This document shows positions 19,287-28,829 of a DNA stretch of 64,000 nucleotides, in pieces. The notes below the pieces were generated by a model. It was not told the origin of the DNA. It did not search any database and saw nothing but the letters and a program-made list of their open reading frames with translations. The stretch covers positions 110,234-174,233 of the forward strand of contig NZ_PPXQ01000014.1 of assembly GCF_004798585.1 (NCBI RefSeq), written 5' to 3'. The stretch is from Massilia sp. Mn16-1_5 (GTDB lineage Bacteria; Pseudomonadota; Gammaproteobacteria; Burkholderiales; Burkholderiaceae_D). Position numbers and translations under genes: made by a program. Every line of letters starts with the position of its first letter. The stretch's first letter is position 1.

Positions 19287-19428
19287 CAGTGTGTTGAGCA
19301 AAAGAACACCATACCGCGTCTAGCGATTCCCCCACAACAAGGTTGTAGTTCGCGGTGTCATAACCGTGGATGCCTTTCTCGCTCTTACTCAGGTTGTAAG
19401 CGAAGATACTTCGCTGTACTGGATATTC

Positions 19429-19505
19429 TGGTGGGCGGTGCAGAATTCGAATCTGCGACCCCTTGGATGTCGACCAAGTATTCTAACCAGCTGAACTAAC
19501 CGCCC
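19429..19505 (-). tRNA. tRNA-Val (anticodon GAC)
   Basis: 77 bases with encoded CCA. The acceptor stem is GGGCGGT/ACCGCCC with discriminator A. The D arm reads TTAGTTCAGCTGGTTAGAA, the anticodon stem CTTGG/CCAAG, and the T arm GCAGATTCGAATTCTGC. The loop is TCGACAT, so the anticodon at positions 34-36 is GAC. Position 33 is C where nearly all tRNAs have U. A valine tRNA next to thrS and relA is typical of this bacterial group. Confidence 0.93.
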
Positions 19506-19630
19506 AATGACGTGCATTATAGGGGCAGCGCGGGCCTCGCGCAAGGCTTGTGCCGAATTAAGTAGTTAGGTGGCAAACTTTGTGCGGCTATCCATTACAC
19601 TCCCGGCTGTTTCACTTTATCGAATTGTCC

Positions 19631-20608
19631 ATGTCTTCCGATCACGCCGCCCCGACTTCCGAACACCTGCACGCCCACCTCGACGGCGACGCCAGCCATG
19701 GCCACTTCATCGAGGCGCGCAGCCGCACCGCGCTCGGCATCGCGCTGGCGATGACCCTGCTGTTCGCGCTGATCGAGGTCGTCACCGGCGTCATGTCGAA
19801 TTCGCTGGCCCTGATTTCCGACGCCGGCCACATGGTGACCGACGCCGCCGCCCTCGGCCTGGCCCTGCTGGCCCAGCTGATCGCCAAGCGCCCGCCGTCC
19901 TCGCGCCATTCCTTCGGCTTCGTGCGCGCCGAAGCCCTGGCCGCTTTTGTGAACTGCCTGGCCATGCTGGCGCTCGTTGGCTGGATCATCTACGAGGCCG
20001 TGCAGCGCCTGACCCATCCGGAACCGGTGCAAGGCGGCGTGGTGCTGGTGGTGGCCGCGATCGGCGCCGCCATCAACCTGATCGTGGCCTGGGTGCTGTC
20101 GCGCGACAGCGACAGCATCAATACCCGCGCCGCCCTGGTGAACGTGATGGGCGACCTGCTCGGCTCGGTTGCCGCGATCGCCGCCGGCGCCATCATTTAT
20201 TTCACCGGCTGGGTCCGCATCGACCCGATCCTGTCGATCTTCGTGTCGCTGCTGATCCTGAAATCGACCTGGGGCATCCTGCGCGAGTCCTATCATTTCC
20301 TGATGGAAGGCGTGCCGCACGGCATCGATTACCTGCAGGTCGGCGCCGACCTGGCCGAGGTCGAAGGCGTGCTCTCGGTGCACGACCTGCACGTCTGGGA
20401 CATGTCGCCCGGCCACCCTGCCCTCATCGGCCACCTCGAGATCCGCGACCTGGTCGAGTGGCCGGAGGTGCTCAAGCGCGTACGCGAGATGCTCTTCGAC
20501 AAGCATGGGATCGACCACGTGACCCTGCAGCCGGAGGCGCTGGATGGCCTGCCGCTCGATCCGCACTGTAAGCCTGCTCCGACTCCACGCGGGCACGCGC
20601 GCCGATAG
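19631..20608 (+). CDS. cation diffusion facilitator (CDF) metal efflux protein, CzcD/ZitB-like
   Basis: 325 residues. The His-rich N-terminus ([16 protein letters not shown]) precedes six membrane helices with the metal-site motifs [16 protein letters not shown] and NVMGDLLGS in helices 2 and 5. A cytoplasmic ferredoxin-like domain with [16 protein letters not shown] follows. CDF proteins exchange protons for Zn2+ or related divalent ions across the inner membrane. The start at 19631 removes an upstream extension that does not belong to the family. It is monocistronic or followed by the flavoprotein 32 bases on. Metal preference is not certain from sequence. Confidence 0.93.
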   Translation: MSSDHAAPTSEHLHAHLDGDASHGHFIEARSRTALGIALAMTLLFALIEVVTGVMSNSLALISDAGHMVTDAAALGLALLAQLIAKRPPSSRHSFGFVRAEALAAFVNCLAMLALVGWIIYEAVQRLTHPEPVQGGVVLVVAAIGAAINLIVAWVLSRDSDSINTRAALVNVMGDLLGSVAAIAAGAIIYFTGWVRIDPILSIFVSLLILKSTWGILRESYHFLMEGVPHGIDYLQVGADLAEVEGVLSVHDLHVWDMSPGHPALIGHLEIRDLVEWPEVLKRVREMLFDKHGIDHVTLQPEALDGLPLDPHCKPAPTPRGHARR

Positions 20609-20640
20609 GATTCGCTGTCGCCGGTCCCGATAATGCAGGG

Positions 20641-21609
20641 ATGAGCGAACTTACCGATCACGTATTCGACTGCCTGGTCGTCGGCGGCGGCCCAGGCGGG
20701 CTGACGGCCGCCATCTACCTGCGCCGCTTCACCCGCAACATTGTCGTCGTCGACAAGGGCAACAGCCGCCTGTGCCTGATTCCCGTCTCGCACAACTATC
20801 CCGGGTTCCCCGAAGGCGTGCCCGGCGGCCAGTTGCTGGTCAACCTCACGAACCAGCTGAAGAACTACGGCGGCGAGGTCCAGCATGGCGAAATCACCGA
20901 CCTGCGCCTGGAAGACGGCCATTTCATCGGCGACTATCTCGACGACGAGGGCGTCACCCACGAGATCCGGGCGCTCACCGTGCTGCTCGCGACCGGCGTG
21001 GCCGACGCCGGCCTGCCGATCGAGAACTGGCGCGAAGCCGTGGCCTCCGGCGCCGTGCGCCTGTGCCCCGTGTGCGACGGCTACGACGTGATGGACAGGC
21101 GCATCGCCGTCGTCACCAACGAAACCAACCCGGTCGGCCACGCCCTCTTCATGCGTTCCTTCAGCGCCCACGTGACGCTCTTCGACCGTGGCGAGGAATC
21201 GATGCTGAACGACGAGGAGCGGCGCCAGATCGAAGCCGCCGGCGTACGCTACATCGAGTCGCCGCTGCTGGGTGTGAGCATGAGTCCCGACATGAAGCCG
21301 GTGCTGAACACGGCGGACGGCGAAAGCCGCGAGTTCGACGTGTTCTATCCGATGCTGGGGGAGTCGGCCCGCTCGGGGCTGGCGGCGAAGCTGGGCGTGG
21401 AGACGGCGGAGTGCGACAAGATCGTGGTGGACGACCACCAGCGCACCAGCGTGCCGGGGCTGTACGCGATCGGGGACGTGGTGCGCGGGCTGAACCAGAT
21501 TGCGGTGGCGGCCGGGCAGGCGGCGATCGCGGCGACCACGATTCACAATGCCTTGCCGTGGGCGCTGCGGCCGGAGAAGCCCGTCATCGAGGAATCACGC
21601 GCTGCTTGA
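20641..21609 (+). CDS. thioredoxin-reductase-like NAD(P)/FAD-dependent oxidoreductase
   Basis: 322 residues. The FAD-binding motif [18 protein letters not shown] is at the N-terminus, a CPVC dithiol motif with CDGYD lies near residue 142, and the C-terminal FAD signature is [23 protein letters not shown]. This is the thioredoxin reductase fold, but the Cys pair is CPVC rather than CATC and the NADPH-binding motif is weak ([12 protein letters not shown]). It may therefore be one of the TrxR-like enzymes with another partner. Its TGA stop lies inside the left arm of the repeat pair at 21606. Confidence 0.85.
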   Translation: MSELTDHVFDCLVVGGGPGGLTAAIYLRRFTRNIVVVDKGNSRLCLIPVSHNYPGFPEGVPGGQLLVNLTNQLKNYGGEVQHGEITDLRLEDGHFIGDYLDDEGVTHEIRALTVLLATGVADAGLPIENWREAVASGAVRLCPVCDGYDVMDRRIAVVTNETNPVGHALFMRSFSAHVTLFDRGEESMLNDEERRQIEAAGVRYIESPLLGVSMSPDMKPVLNTADGESREFDVFYPMLGESARSGLAAKLGVETAECDKIVVDDHQRTSVPGLYAIGDVVRGLNQIAVAAGQAAIAATTIHNALPWALRPEKPVIEESRAA

Positions 21610-21681
21610 ACGCGTGGACGGGAGACCCGTCCACCCTACAACCGGCTGTAGGGTGGACGGCTTTGCCGTCCACGCGTTCAA
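21606..21681. repeat. inverted pair of dispersed palindromic repeats
   Basis: Two units face each other: TTGAACGCGTGGACGG..CCACCCTAC, eight spacer bases, then GTAGGGTGGACGG..CCGTCCACGCGTTCAA. Each unit is itself a hairpin (GTGGAC..GTCCAC). The left arm contains the stop codon of the flavoprotein gene. The pair lies between two convergent genes and may also end transcription. Confidence 0.85.
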
Positions 21682-21688
21682 GGCAAAC

Positions 21689-22321
21689 TCACCTGACCCC
21701 GGATGCCAGAGCGATGCGCCGCTTGATCTGCTCGACCGACGCTGCATCGCCTGCCGCTTCCGCCCGCTTCTGCTGCACACCCAGCCACATCAGCAAAGGC
21801 CGCCGCCATCCCTGCGCGGACGCCGTCTCGGTCGCCGCCTCGACATCGCCCGGCTGGATCCGCCCCGCCTTGAGCAAGGCACCCGCCGCGACCAGCTTCG
21901 ACAGCGGATCGGTGATCGTCGCCAGCGAGCCGGTGCCGACCACCGCCCGATGCTGCTCCGGCAGCGCCGCCACATCCAGTCCCTCCCAGCGCCCTGCGAG
22001 ATAGGCCGCATACGCCCGCTGCTGCGCCGTCGCGTCAAGCGCCAGCGCCGCAAAGCCGGGACAGTCATCGAACTCCAGCGCGGCCGCCAGCGTCGCGCAG
22101 CGCACCAGCTCGACCTGGGCGACCAGGTCGGCACGGCCGGTGCTGGTGGTCTCGCGCCGGGCCCGTGCGAATTCCGCATTCGCGGCGGCCGTGTTCCCGC
22201 GCAGGTAGTCGTCGGTGAAACCGTCCAGCGCGTCCTTGGCGTTCGGCTGCCAGCTCGGCGGCGTCGGCTTGCTGGCGCAGCCGGCCAGCACCAGGGCGAG
22301 CAGGGTCATGGCGTATTTCAT
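21689..22321 (-). CDS. lipoprotein of the MCE transport operon, unknown family
   Basis: 210 residues. A lipoprotein signal is clear: MKYAMTLLALVLAGCASK, lipid attachment at the Cys of LAGC. The mature part is helical and Ala-rich with a repeat-like texture, without a motif I can name. It overlaps the MCE gene by four bases (ATGA), so it is a component or accessory of that lipid-transport system, probably in the outer-membrane or periplasmic space. It is shorter than usual ABC-type auxiliary lipoproteins and could be a different family. The start at 22321 is set by the lipobox. Confidence 0.75.
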   Translation of the reverse strand: MKYAMTLLALVLAGCASKPTPPSWQPNAKDALDGFTDDYLRGNTAAANAEFARARRETTSTGRADLVAQVELVRCATLAAALEFDDCPGFAALALDATAQQRAYAAYLAGRWEGLDVAALPEQHRAVVGTGSLATITDPLSKLVAAGALLKAGRIQPGDVEAATETASAQGWRRPLLMWLGVQQKRAEAAGDAASVEQIKRRIALASGVR

Positions 22322-23247
22322 GGCAGCTTGATCTCCTCGTTCTTGCCGGCGAACGGCCACTTGCGGTTGAGCTGGTCGACCAGGCGGTTCACCTTACGCA
22401 GGCTGGCGTCGACTTCGCCGCGCAGCGCGCCCAGGTCCTCGGTCGCCACGCGCGCATTCGCACCCACGGCCTGGGCCTCGACCAGCACGGCGTCGACTTT
22501 TTTGAGCGTGCCGCGCGCATCGGCCAACACGCCCTGCAGCTCGACCACCGCGGCCTGGGCGTCATCGGCCAGGCCCTTCTTGCCGTACAGGCGCTGGTCG
22601 GTCTTGGCCAGCAGCGCGTCCAGGCGCTGCAGCGTGCCGACGAATTTCTTCGCCTCGTCGTCGCCCAGCGCCCCGCTCAGCAGCCCGTACTTCCCGGACA
22701 GGCGCCCGGTCAGGGTCTGCACGTTCTCCAGGCTGCCGGCGACGCTGCCGCCTTCAGCCGTCATGCTTTCCAGGTTGTTCAGCAGCGAGCGCGCCGTGGC
22801 GACCAGGCCCGGGATCTCGGCGGTGACGTCGCCGCGCAGCACTGGACGCACCGCCCCATCTGGCAGCGGCGCGTCGTCGAGTACGCCGGTAAAGGCACGC
22901 AGGCGCGTCTCGCCGACCACGCTGCGCTCGAGCGTGAAGACGGAGGACGCGCGCAGCCACTTGGCATCCGACTTGGAGACGTCGATCACGATCTGCACCT
23001 TGCCGTCCTTGGCCAGGTCGACCAGGCGCACGCGCCCGATCGGGAAGCCGGCGAACGTCATGTCCATGCCCGGGATCACGCCCTCGGAATTCTCGGTCGT
23101 CAGCACCAGCTTCTGGGTCGCCTCGAACACGCCGCGCGCGTACATCACATACAGGACAAAGGCGACAATCAGGGCGGCGAGCACCGCCAGCAGGATGATT
23201 GCCTTGGTTTCGACGTGGGCGGGTTCGTCTTGGGTCGGTTCGATCAT
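22318..23247 (-). CDS. MlaD/MCE-family substrate-binding protein
   Basis: 309 residues. One N-terminal membrane helix (residues 16-36) anchors it in the inner membrane. An MCE domain at about 45-125 has VIPGMDMTFAGFPIGRVRLVD. A long helical C-terminal part with regular Leu/Val spacing (about 155-300) could form a tunnel, as in other MCE proteins. MCE proteins carry lipids between membranes with an MlaE-like permease and an MlaF-like ATPase. The permease is encoded six bases upstream and a lipoprotein follows; no ATPase gene is present nearby. Confidence 0.88.
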   Translation of the reverse strand: MIEPTQDEPAHVETKAIILLAVLAALIVAFVLYVMYARGVFEATQKLVLTTENSEGVIPGMDMTFAGFPIGRVRLVDLAKDGKVQIVIDVSKSDAKWLRASSVFTLERSVVGETRLRAFTGVLDDAPLPDGAVRPVLRGDVTAEIPGLVATARSLLNNLESMTAEGGSVAGSLENVQTLTGRLSGKYGLLSGALGDDEAKKFVGTLQRLDALLAKTDQRLYGKKGLADDAQAAVVELQGVLADARGTLKKVDAVLVEAQAVGANARVATEDLGALRGEVDASLRKVNRLVDQLNRKWPFAGKNEEIKLP

Positions 23248-23253
23248 GAGGTC

Positions 23254-24066
<813 letters not shown>

Positions 24067-24107
24067 ATGATACGGTTTTAGCAAGTTTGCATCAAACCGC
24101 GTATCAC

Positions 24108-24191
24108 GTAGGGTGGGCGCCCCGTGCCCACCAAAAGCGTGCGACGCATTTGCGAATCGTCTGGTGGGCACGGGGCGCCCACCCTACGAAC
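24108..24191. repeat. perfect inverted pair of dispersed repeats
   Basis: Two 26-base arms (24108-24133 and 24162-24187) are exact reverse complements with a 28-base centre. Each arm is itself GTAGGGTGGGC..GCCCACC. The right arm carries the relA stop codon. The right unit extends into 29 bases identical to 16606-16634. Transcribed from relA, it would form a long hairpin. Confidence 0.92.
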
Positions 24192-26430
24192 GCCTTGCCT
24201 CTTGGACGCCGCTGACTTCGGCGATCGCCGACAGCGCTTTTTGAAGCTGCGCCGTCGCCCCGATCTCCGCCGTGAACACCATGCGCGCCTGCCCTTTCGT
24301 CGTCTGCGTATTCACGCCCGTGACGTTGATCTTCTCGCGCAAAAACGCATCCGAGATGTCGCGCAGGAGTCCCTGGCGGTCGGCGGCGAGGATGAAGATG
24401 TCGACCGGGTACACGGTCTCGGTAACACCCTTGCCCCATTCCGTCTGGATCACCCGCTCGGGCGCCTTCGAACGCATCTCGGCGAAGTTTTTACATGACA
24501 GCCGGTGGATCGAGACACCCTTCCCGCGCGTGACGAAACCGACGATCGGGTCCGGCGGCGCCGGTTTGCAGCACTTGGCCAGCATCGTCATCAGGCCTTC
24601 GGTGCCGACCACCAGCACGCCCGACTTGGCGCCCTGCTCGACGCTGGACGCGCGGCTCTTGTTGACCACCGCCGTGTCGTCCGGCGGCGGCGCTTCCACG
24701 GTCTCGTGCAGCGCCGCTTCCACGTGGCGCAGGCTGAACTTCTCCTTGCCCACCGCAACGAACAAATCGTCGACCTTGGCAAAGCCGAGTTTATGCGCCA
24801 GCGCCTCCAGGTTGACCGCCGTCTTGCCCTCGCGCTGCAGCGATTTTTCCACCAGTGCCCGCCCGGAAGCCAGCGTCTCGGCCAGCTCCTGCGCATGGAA
24901 CCAGGCGCGGATCTTGGAGCGCGTGCGGCTGCTGACGGTATAGCCGGGGCTGAGCCAGTCGCGCGACGGACCCTGGCTGCCCGCAGGTCCCTTCGCCGTG
25001 ATGATCTCGCAGGTCTGGCCGTTCTTCAGGGGCGTGTTCAGCGGCACCATCACGCCGTCGATCTTGGCGCCGCGGCAGCGGTGGCCGACTTCGCTGTGCA
25101 GGTGGTAGGCGAAGTCGATCGGCGTCGCGCCCACCGGCAGTTCCAGCACGCGCGCCTGCGGCGTCAGGACGAAGATGCGGTCGTCCAGCGTGGTCGCCTT
25201 GAGCTTCTCGACCCATTCCTTCTGGTCTTCTTCCGGCGCCACCGCATCGGCGCTGTCGGTGACGTCACTCTTCCACGCCAGCAGCTGGCGCAGCCAGGCG
25301 ATCTTCTCGTCGTACTTCTGGCTCTTGAAATTCGAGCCGCCCTCTTCCTTGTAGCGCCAGTGCGCAGCCACGCCGTACTCGGCGAAGTTGTGCATTTCCT
25401 GGGTGCGGATCTGCACTTCCAGCGGCCGCCCGTCTTCGGCCGTGACGACCGTGTGCAGCGAGCGGTAGCCGTTGCCCTTGGGGCGCGCGATGTAATCGTC
25501 GAATTCGGCCGGGATCGGGGTCCAGATGTTGTGCACCAGGCCGAGCACGGTGTAGCAGGTCTTCTCGTCCTGCACGATCACGCGGAAGGCGCGCACGTCG
25601 TAGAGCGAGGAGAAATCGAGGTCCTTGCCGCGCATCTTGTTGTAGATGCTGTAGATGTGCTTCGGCCGCCCGCTGACTTCGGCCTTGATGCCGGCCGCGC
25701 GCAATTCCTGCTGCAGGCGTTCGATGGAGGACGCGACGAAGCCTTCGCGCGCCATCCGTTTTTCTTCGAGCATCTTGGCGATGCGCTTGTAGGTCTCCGG
25801 CTGCAGGAAGCGGAAGGCCAGGTCTTCCAGCTCCCATTTCAGCTGCCAGATGCCGAGGCGATTCGCCAGCGGCGCATACAGGTCCATCACCTCGCGCCCG
25901 TAGTCGTGGGTGAGTTCGTCGAAGCGCTTCTGTTCGGCGAAATAACGCAGCGTGGTGACGCAGGACGACAAACGGATCAGCACCACGCGCATGTCGGTCG
26001 CCATCGCGAGCAGCATCTTGCGCAGGGTTTCCACCTGCGCCCCCGCCTGCTGGGCCGCGTTCTTGCCGCGCTTGATCTCCTGCTGGCCGACCGTGAGGTC
26101 GCGCAGGCGGATCAGCTGCTGCACGCCGCGCACCAGGCTGGCCACCTCGGGGCCGAACAGGCGCTCGAGCGTCTCCACCAGCGGCGGCTCGAACAGCACC
26201 AGCTCGAACAGCAGGCCGGCGATGCGCGTCTCGACGTCGCTGCGCAGGTAGGCCAGCGTGCCGGCCACGCCCAGCGAGAACTCGAAGGCGTTCTGGCCGG
26301 ACGAGCAGGCGCGCTCGCCATACGCGACCGAGGCGTAGTCGAGCGCGTCCTGCACGCGCACGCATTCTTCAGGGCTCAGGCCCTGGATCAGCTGTGTGGT
26401 GGCGTCGCCGAGTGCGGCGGTCGAAACCAT
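24184..26430 (-). CDS. relA: (p)ppGpp synthetase RelA
   Basis: 748 residues. The N-terminal hydrolase-like domain has lost the HD metal motif (ETRIAGLLFELVLFEP), which marks RelA rather than SpoT. The synthetase domain has GKDLDFSSLYDVRAFRVIV and GYRSLHTVV, the TGS domain begins DRIFVLTPQARVLELP, a zinc-finger-like region has AKCCKP and LSCKNF, and an ACT domain ends the protein. It makes (p)ppGpp on ribosomes during amino-acid starvation. The start at 26430 fits the family; the upstream open stretch is an antisense shadow. The TAG stop is donated by the repeat at 24108-24191. Confidence 0.95.
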   Translation of the reverse strand: MVSTAALGDATTQLIQGLSPEECVRVQDALDYASVAYGERACSSGQNAFEFSLGVAGTLAYLRSDVETRIAGLLFELVLFEPPLVETLERLFGPEVASLVRGVQQLIRLRDLTVGQQEIKRGKNAAQQAGAQVETLRKMLLAMATDMRVVLIRLSSCVTTLRYFAEQKRFDELTHDYGREVMDLYAPLANRLGIWQLKWELEDLAFRFLQPETYKRIAKMLEEKRMAREGFVASSIERLQQELRAAGIKAEVSGRPKHIYSIYNKMRGKDLDFSSLYDVRAFRVIVQDEKTCYTVLGLVHNIWTPIPAEFDDYIARPKGNGYRSLHTVVTAEDGRPLEVQIRTQEMHNFAEYGVAAHWRYKEEGGSNFKSQKYDEKIAWLRQLLAWKSDVTDSADAVAPEEDQKEWVEKLKATTLDDRIFVLTPQARVLELPVGATPIDFAYHLHSEVGHRCRGAKIDGVMVPLNTPLKNGQTCEIITAKGPAGSQGPSRDWLSPGYTVSSRTRSKIRAWFHAQELAETLASGRALVEKSLQREGKTAVNLEALAHKLGFAKVDDLFVAVGKEKFSLRHVEAALHETVEAPPPDDTAVVNKSRASSVEQGAKSGVLVVGTEGLMTMLAKCCKPAPPDPIVGFVTRGKGVSIHRLSCKNFAEMRSKAPERVIQTEWGKGVTETVYPVDIFILAADRQGLLRDISDAFLREKINVTGVNTQTTKGQARMVFTAEIGATAQLQKALSAIAEVSGVQEARRS

Positions 26431-26447
26431 CGAGACTTGACCTGAAC

Positions 26448-26798
26448 TCAGCGCAGCGCGGCGGTGATCACGATCTCCACCAGGCAGGCCGGGTTGGCAA
26501 GCTTCGCTTCGACGGTGGCGCGCGGCGGCGTGTGACCGGACGCCACCCACTCGTCGTAAACCGCATTCATGCCGGCGAAATGGGCCATGTCGGCGATGTA
26601 GATCTGGCACATCAGGATGCAGGTCTTGTCGCTGCCGGCTTCCTGCAGCAGGCGGTCGACGTGGCCCAGCACCTCACGGGTCTGGCCTTCGATGTCCTGG
26701 GTCGTGTCTTCGGCGATCTGGCCGGCCAGGTAGACGGTGCCGTTGTGGATGGCGGTTTCGGAGAGGCGCTTGCCTACGTGAAGTCGTTTGATTTCCAT
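26448..26798 (-). CDS. RidA/YjgF-family protein
   Basis: 116 residues. The RidA fold is recognised by HNGTVYLAGQIAED, the central CILMCQIYIADM and the C-terminal PPRATVEAKLANPACLVEI, where the Arg is the conserved substrate carboxylate-binding residue and the Glu the expected C-terminal one. RidA proteins hydrolyse reactive enamine/imine intermediates in amino-acid metabolism. It precedes relA by 17 bases on the same strand and may be co-transcribed with it. Confidence 0.92.
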   Translation of the reverse strand: MEIKRLHVGKRLSETAIHNGTVYLAGQIAEDTTQDIEGQTREVLGHVDRLLQEAGSDKTCILMCQIYIADMAHFAGMNAVYDEWVASGHTPPRATVEAKLANPACLVEIVITAALR

Positions 26799-26834
26799 GT
26801 TCTCTTTCGTGTTGAAGGTGCCGGCAGTTAAAGT

Positions 26835-27713
26835 TTAATTCGCCGTTAAAAATTCGCGCGCGATCGCAATCTGGTCCGCGTGCACGAAGGTCGGCGCATG
26901 GCCGACGCCCGCGAGTTCGACCAGGCGCGGCTTCGGACCGCGCGTCGTCATCTCCAGCGCCGTCTCGTGCGTCAGCAGGTCGGACAGTTCGCCGCGCACC
27001 AGCAGGGTCGGGCAGGCAATCGCATCCCAGGCGCGCCACAGCGCCGCCTCGTCCTGCTTGGCGCGTTCGACGCCCATCTTCTTGAAGGGCTGGGACAGCG
27101 CCAGATCGTAGTGGCGCACCCATTGCCCATCGGGCTGGCGGCGCAGGACGTCGCGCGCCAGCTTGTCCCATTCCTCGTCGCTGTGCGGCCCGAACGAGGT
27201 CGACACCTCGCGCACGAAGCGCGCGCCGCTCTCGTAGTCGGGAAAGCGCAGGTCCTGGCCGATGTAGTCGGCGATGCGGTTCAAGGCGCCGCCGTCGAGC
27301 GCCGGGCCGATATCGTTCAGCAGCAGGCGCGTGATCGGCGTGCCGGGCAAGGACGCCAGCACCATGCCGATCAGGCCACCCATCGAGGTGCCGAACCAGT
27401 GCACGCTGCCGTCGCCGTTGGCGGTGGCGCGCGCAATGACGGTCACCATGTCGGCCACGTATTGCGGCAGCGCGTACAGGTTCGGATCGCGCAGGCGGTC
27501 CGAGCGCCCGCGCCCGGCAACATCCGGACAGACCACGCGGTAGCGGTCCGACAAGGCCTGGGCCAGCGCATCGAAATCGTCGGAGACGCGGGTCACGCCG
27601 TGCACGCAGACCAGCACGCGCTCGTTGTCCGGGTCGCCCCATTCCTTGTAGGCGATGCGGTGCAGGCCGGCGGGCGAGCTGCACTGCACGCTCTTGATTC
27701 TCGCTTCGCTCAT
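26835..27713 (-). CDS. alpha/beta hydrolase
   Basis: 292 residues. The alpha/beta hydrolase core shows the oxyanion segment VCVHGVTR, the nucleophile elbow GTSMGG (Ser about residue 130), a later acidic region, and catalytic His in LAGVGHAPTF. Substrate is unknown; family members include esterases and C-C hydrolases. It lies 36 bases upstream of the RidA gene on the same strand, so both may share a transcript. The start at 27713 is the first Met of a well-conserved frame. Confidence 0.88.
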   Translation of the reverse strand: MSEARIKSVQCSSPAGLHRIAYKEWGDPDNERVLVCVHGVTRVSDDFDALAQALSDRYRVVCPDVAGRGRSDRLRDPNLYALPQYVADMVTVIARATANGDGSVHWFGTSMGGLIGMVLASLPGTPITRLLLNDIGPALDGGALNRIADYIGQDLRFPDYESGARFVREVSTSFGPHSDEEWDKLARDVLRRQPDGQWVRHYDLALSQPFKKMGVERAKQDEAALWRAWDAIACPTLLVRGELSDLLTHETALEMTTRGPKPRLVELAGVGHAPTFVHADQIAIAREFLTAN

Positions 27714-27838
27714 TCCTGCTCCTTCGCTGACAATATTGTTACGTCGTTAAGCCCAGCCTCACATTTTAACCGCCCGAGCGATTAGAATTCTACCAATTCT
27801 GCAGAACACCCCCGCTCACCCACCCTTCAGAGGAAACA

Positions 27839-28633
27839 ATGAAATCCAACATGCTTAGCGGTAAAACGGCACTCGTCACCGGCTCGACCTCGGGCATCGG
27901 CCTGGGCATCGCACGTTCGCTGGCCGGCCAGGGCGCCAACATCGTCTTCAACGGTTTCGGCGACGCCCAGCAGATCGAGAAGCTCTACACCGACATCGGC
28001 CAGGAATTCGGGGTGCAGACGGCCTATCACAACGCCGACATGTCCAAGCCCGAGCAGATCGAGGCGATGATGGCCTTCGCCCAGGAGAAGTTCGGCGGCG
28101 TCGACATCCTGGTCAACAACGCCGGCATCCAGCACGTGGCCGCGGTCGAGGACTTCCCGGTCGAGAAGTGGGACGCGATCATCGCCATCAACCTGACCTC
28201 GGCCTTCCACACCACGCGCCTGGCCCTGCCGGGCATGAAGCAGAAGAACTGGGGCCGCATCATCAACCTGGCCTCGGTGCACGGCCTGGTCGGCTCGGCG
28301 CAGAAGAGCGCCTACGTCGCGGCCAAGCACGGCCTGGTCGGCTTCACCAAGGTCACCGCGCTGGAGACGGCGCAGACCGGCGTCACCTGCAACGCGATCT
28401 GCCCGGGCTGGGTCCTGACCCCGCTGGTCCAGAAGCAGGTCGACGACCGCGCCGCGCGCGAGAACCTGTCGAACGACGAAGCGCGCCGCGCGCTGCTGGC
28501 GGAGAAGCAGCCGTCGGGCGAATTCGTGACGCCGGACGAACTGGGCGCGCTGGCCGTGTTCTTCTGCTCGCCGGCCGGTAGCCAGGTGCGTGGCGTGGCG
28601 TGGAACATGGACGGCGGCTGGGCCGCGCAGTAA
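27839..28633 (+). CDS. bdhA: 3-hydroxybutyrate dehydrogenase
   Basis: 264 residues, short-chain dehydrogenase. The nucleotide motif TGSTSGIG is near residue 15, followed by NNAGIQHV, the active-site Ser of LASVHG and the YVAAK pair. The C-terminus (GEFVTPDELGALAVFFCSP, AWNMDGGW) matches bacterial D-3-hydroxybutyrate dehydrogenase, which interconverts 3-hydroxybutyrate and acetoacetate with NAD. This fits polyhydroxybutyrate and ketone-body use, and the CoA-transferase genes at 45263-46633 would take acetoacetate further. Good ribosome site AGAGGAA. Confidence 0.92.
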   Translation: MKSNMLSGKTALVTGSTSGIGLGIARSLAGQGANIVFNGFGDAQQIEKLYTDIGQEFGVQTAYHNADMSKPEQIEAMMAFAQEKFGGVDILVNNAGIQHVAAVEDFPVEKWDAIIAINLTSAFHTTRLALPGMKQKNWGRIINLASVHGLVGSAQKSAYVAAKHGLVGFTKVTALETAQTGVTCNAICPGWVLTPLVQKQVDDRAARENLSNDEARRALLAEKQPSGEFVTPDELGALAVFFCSPAGSQVRGVAWNMDGGWAAQ

Positions 28634-28784
28634 TGTGAATGCGGCCGCGGCGCCGGATCACGTCTATACGTAGGGGTCGTTGAGGCCAATGGCCTTAACG
28701 ACAGGTTCACCGGACTCCGTCCACGCGGTCTTTCGTGTGGTTGCATATCCGAGCGGTTGAAACGACCGTCCGGCTGATCTACCG

Positions 28785-28814
28785 GTGATACCGCGTGGGC
28801 GGAGCCCACCCTAC
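28785..28814. repeat. dispersed palindromic repeat, single unit
   Basis: GTGATACCGCGTGGGC-GGA-GCCCACCCTAC, one unit of the family found elsewhere in the window. It ends 15 bases before the CAT-like gene and so lies in its leader. Confidence 0.85.
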
Positions 28815-28829
28815 AAAATCGAACTTCGC

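Noticed and set aside
19193..19428. T-box riboswitch upstream of thrS
   Set aside because: No T-box sequence or stem I pattern was seen; T-boxes are rare in Proteobacteria. Only a simple terminator hairpin is visible.
24108..24191. CRISPR array or phage attachment site
   Set aside because: Only two inverted copies, no regular spacers, no cas or integrase genes; it fits the dispersed repeat family.
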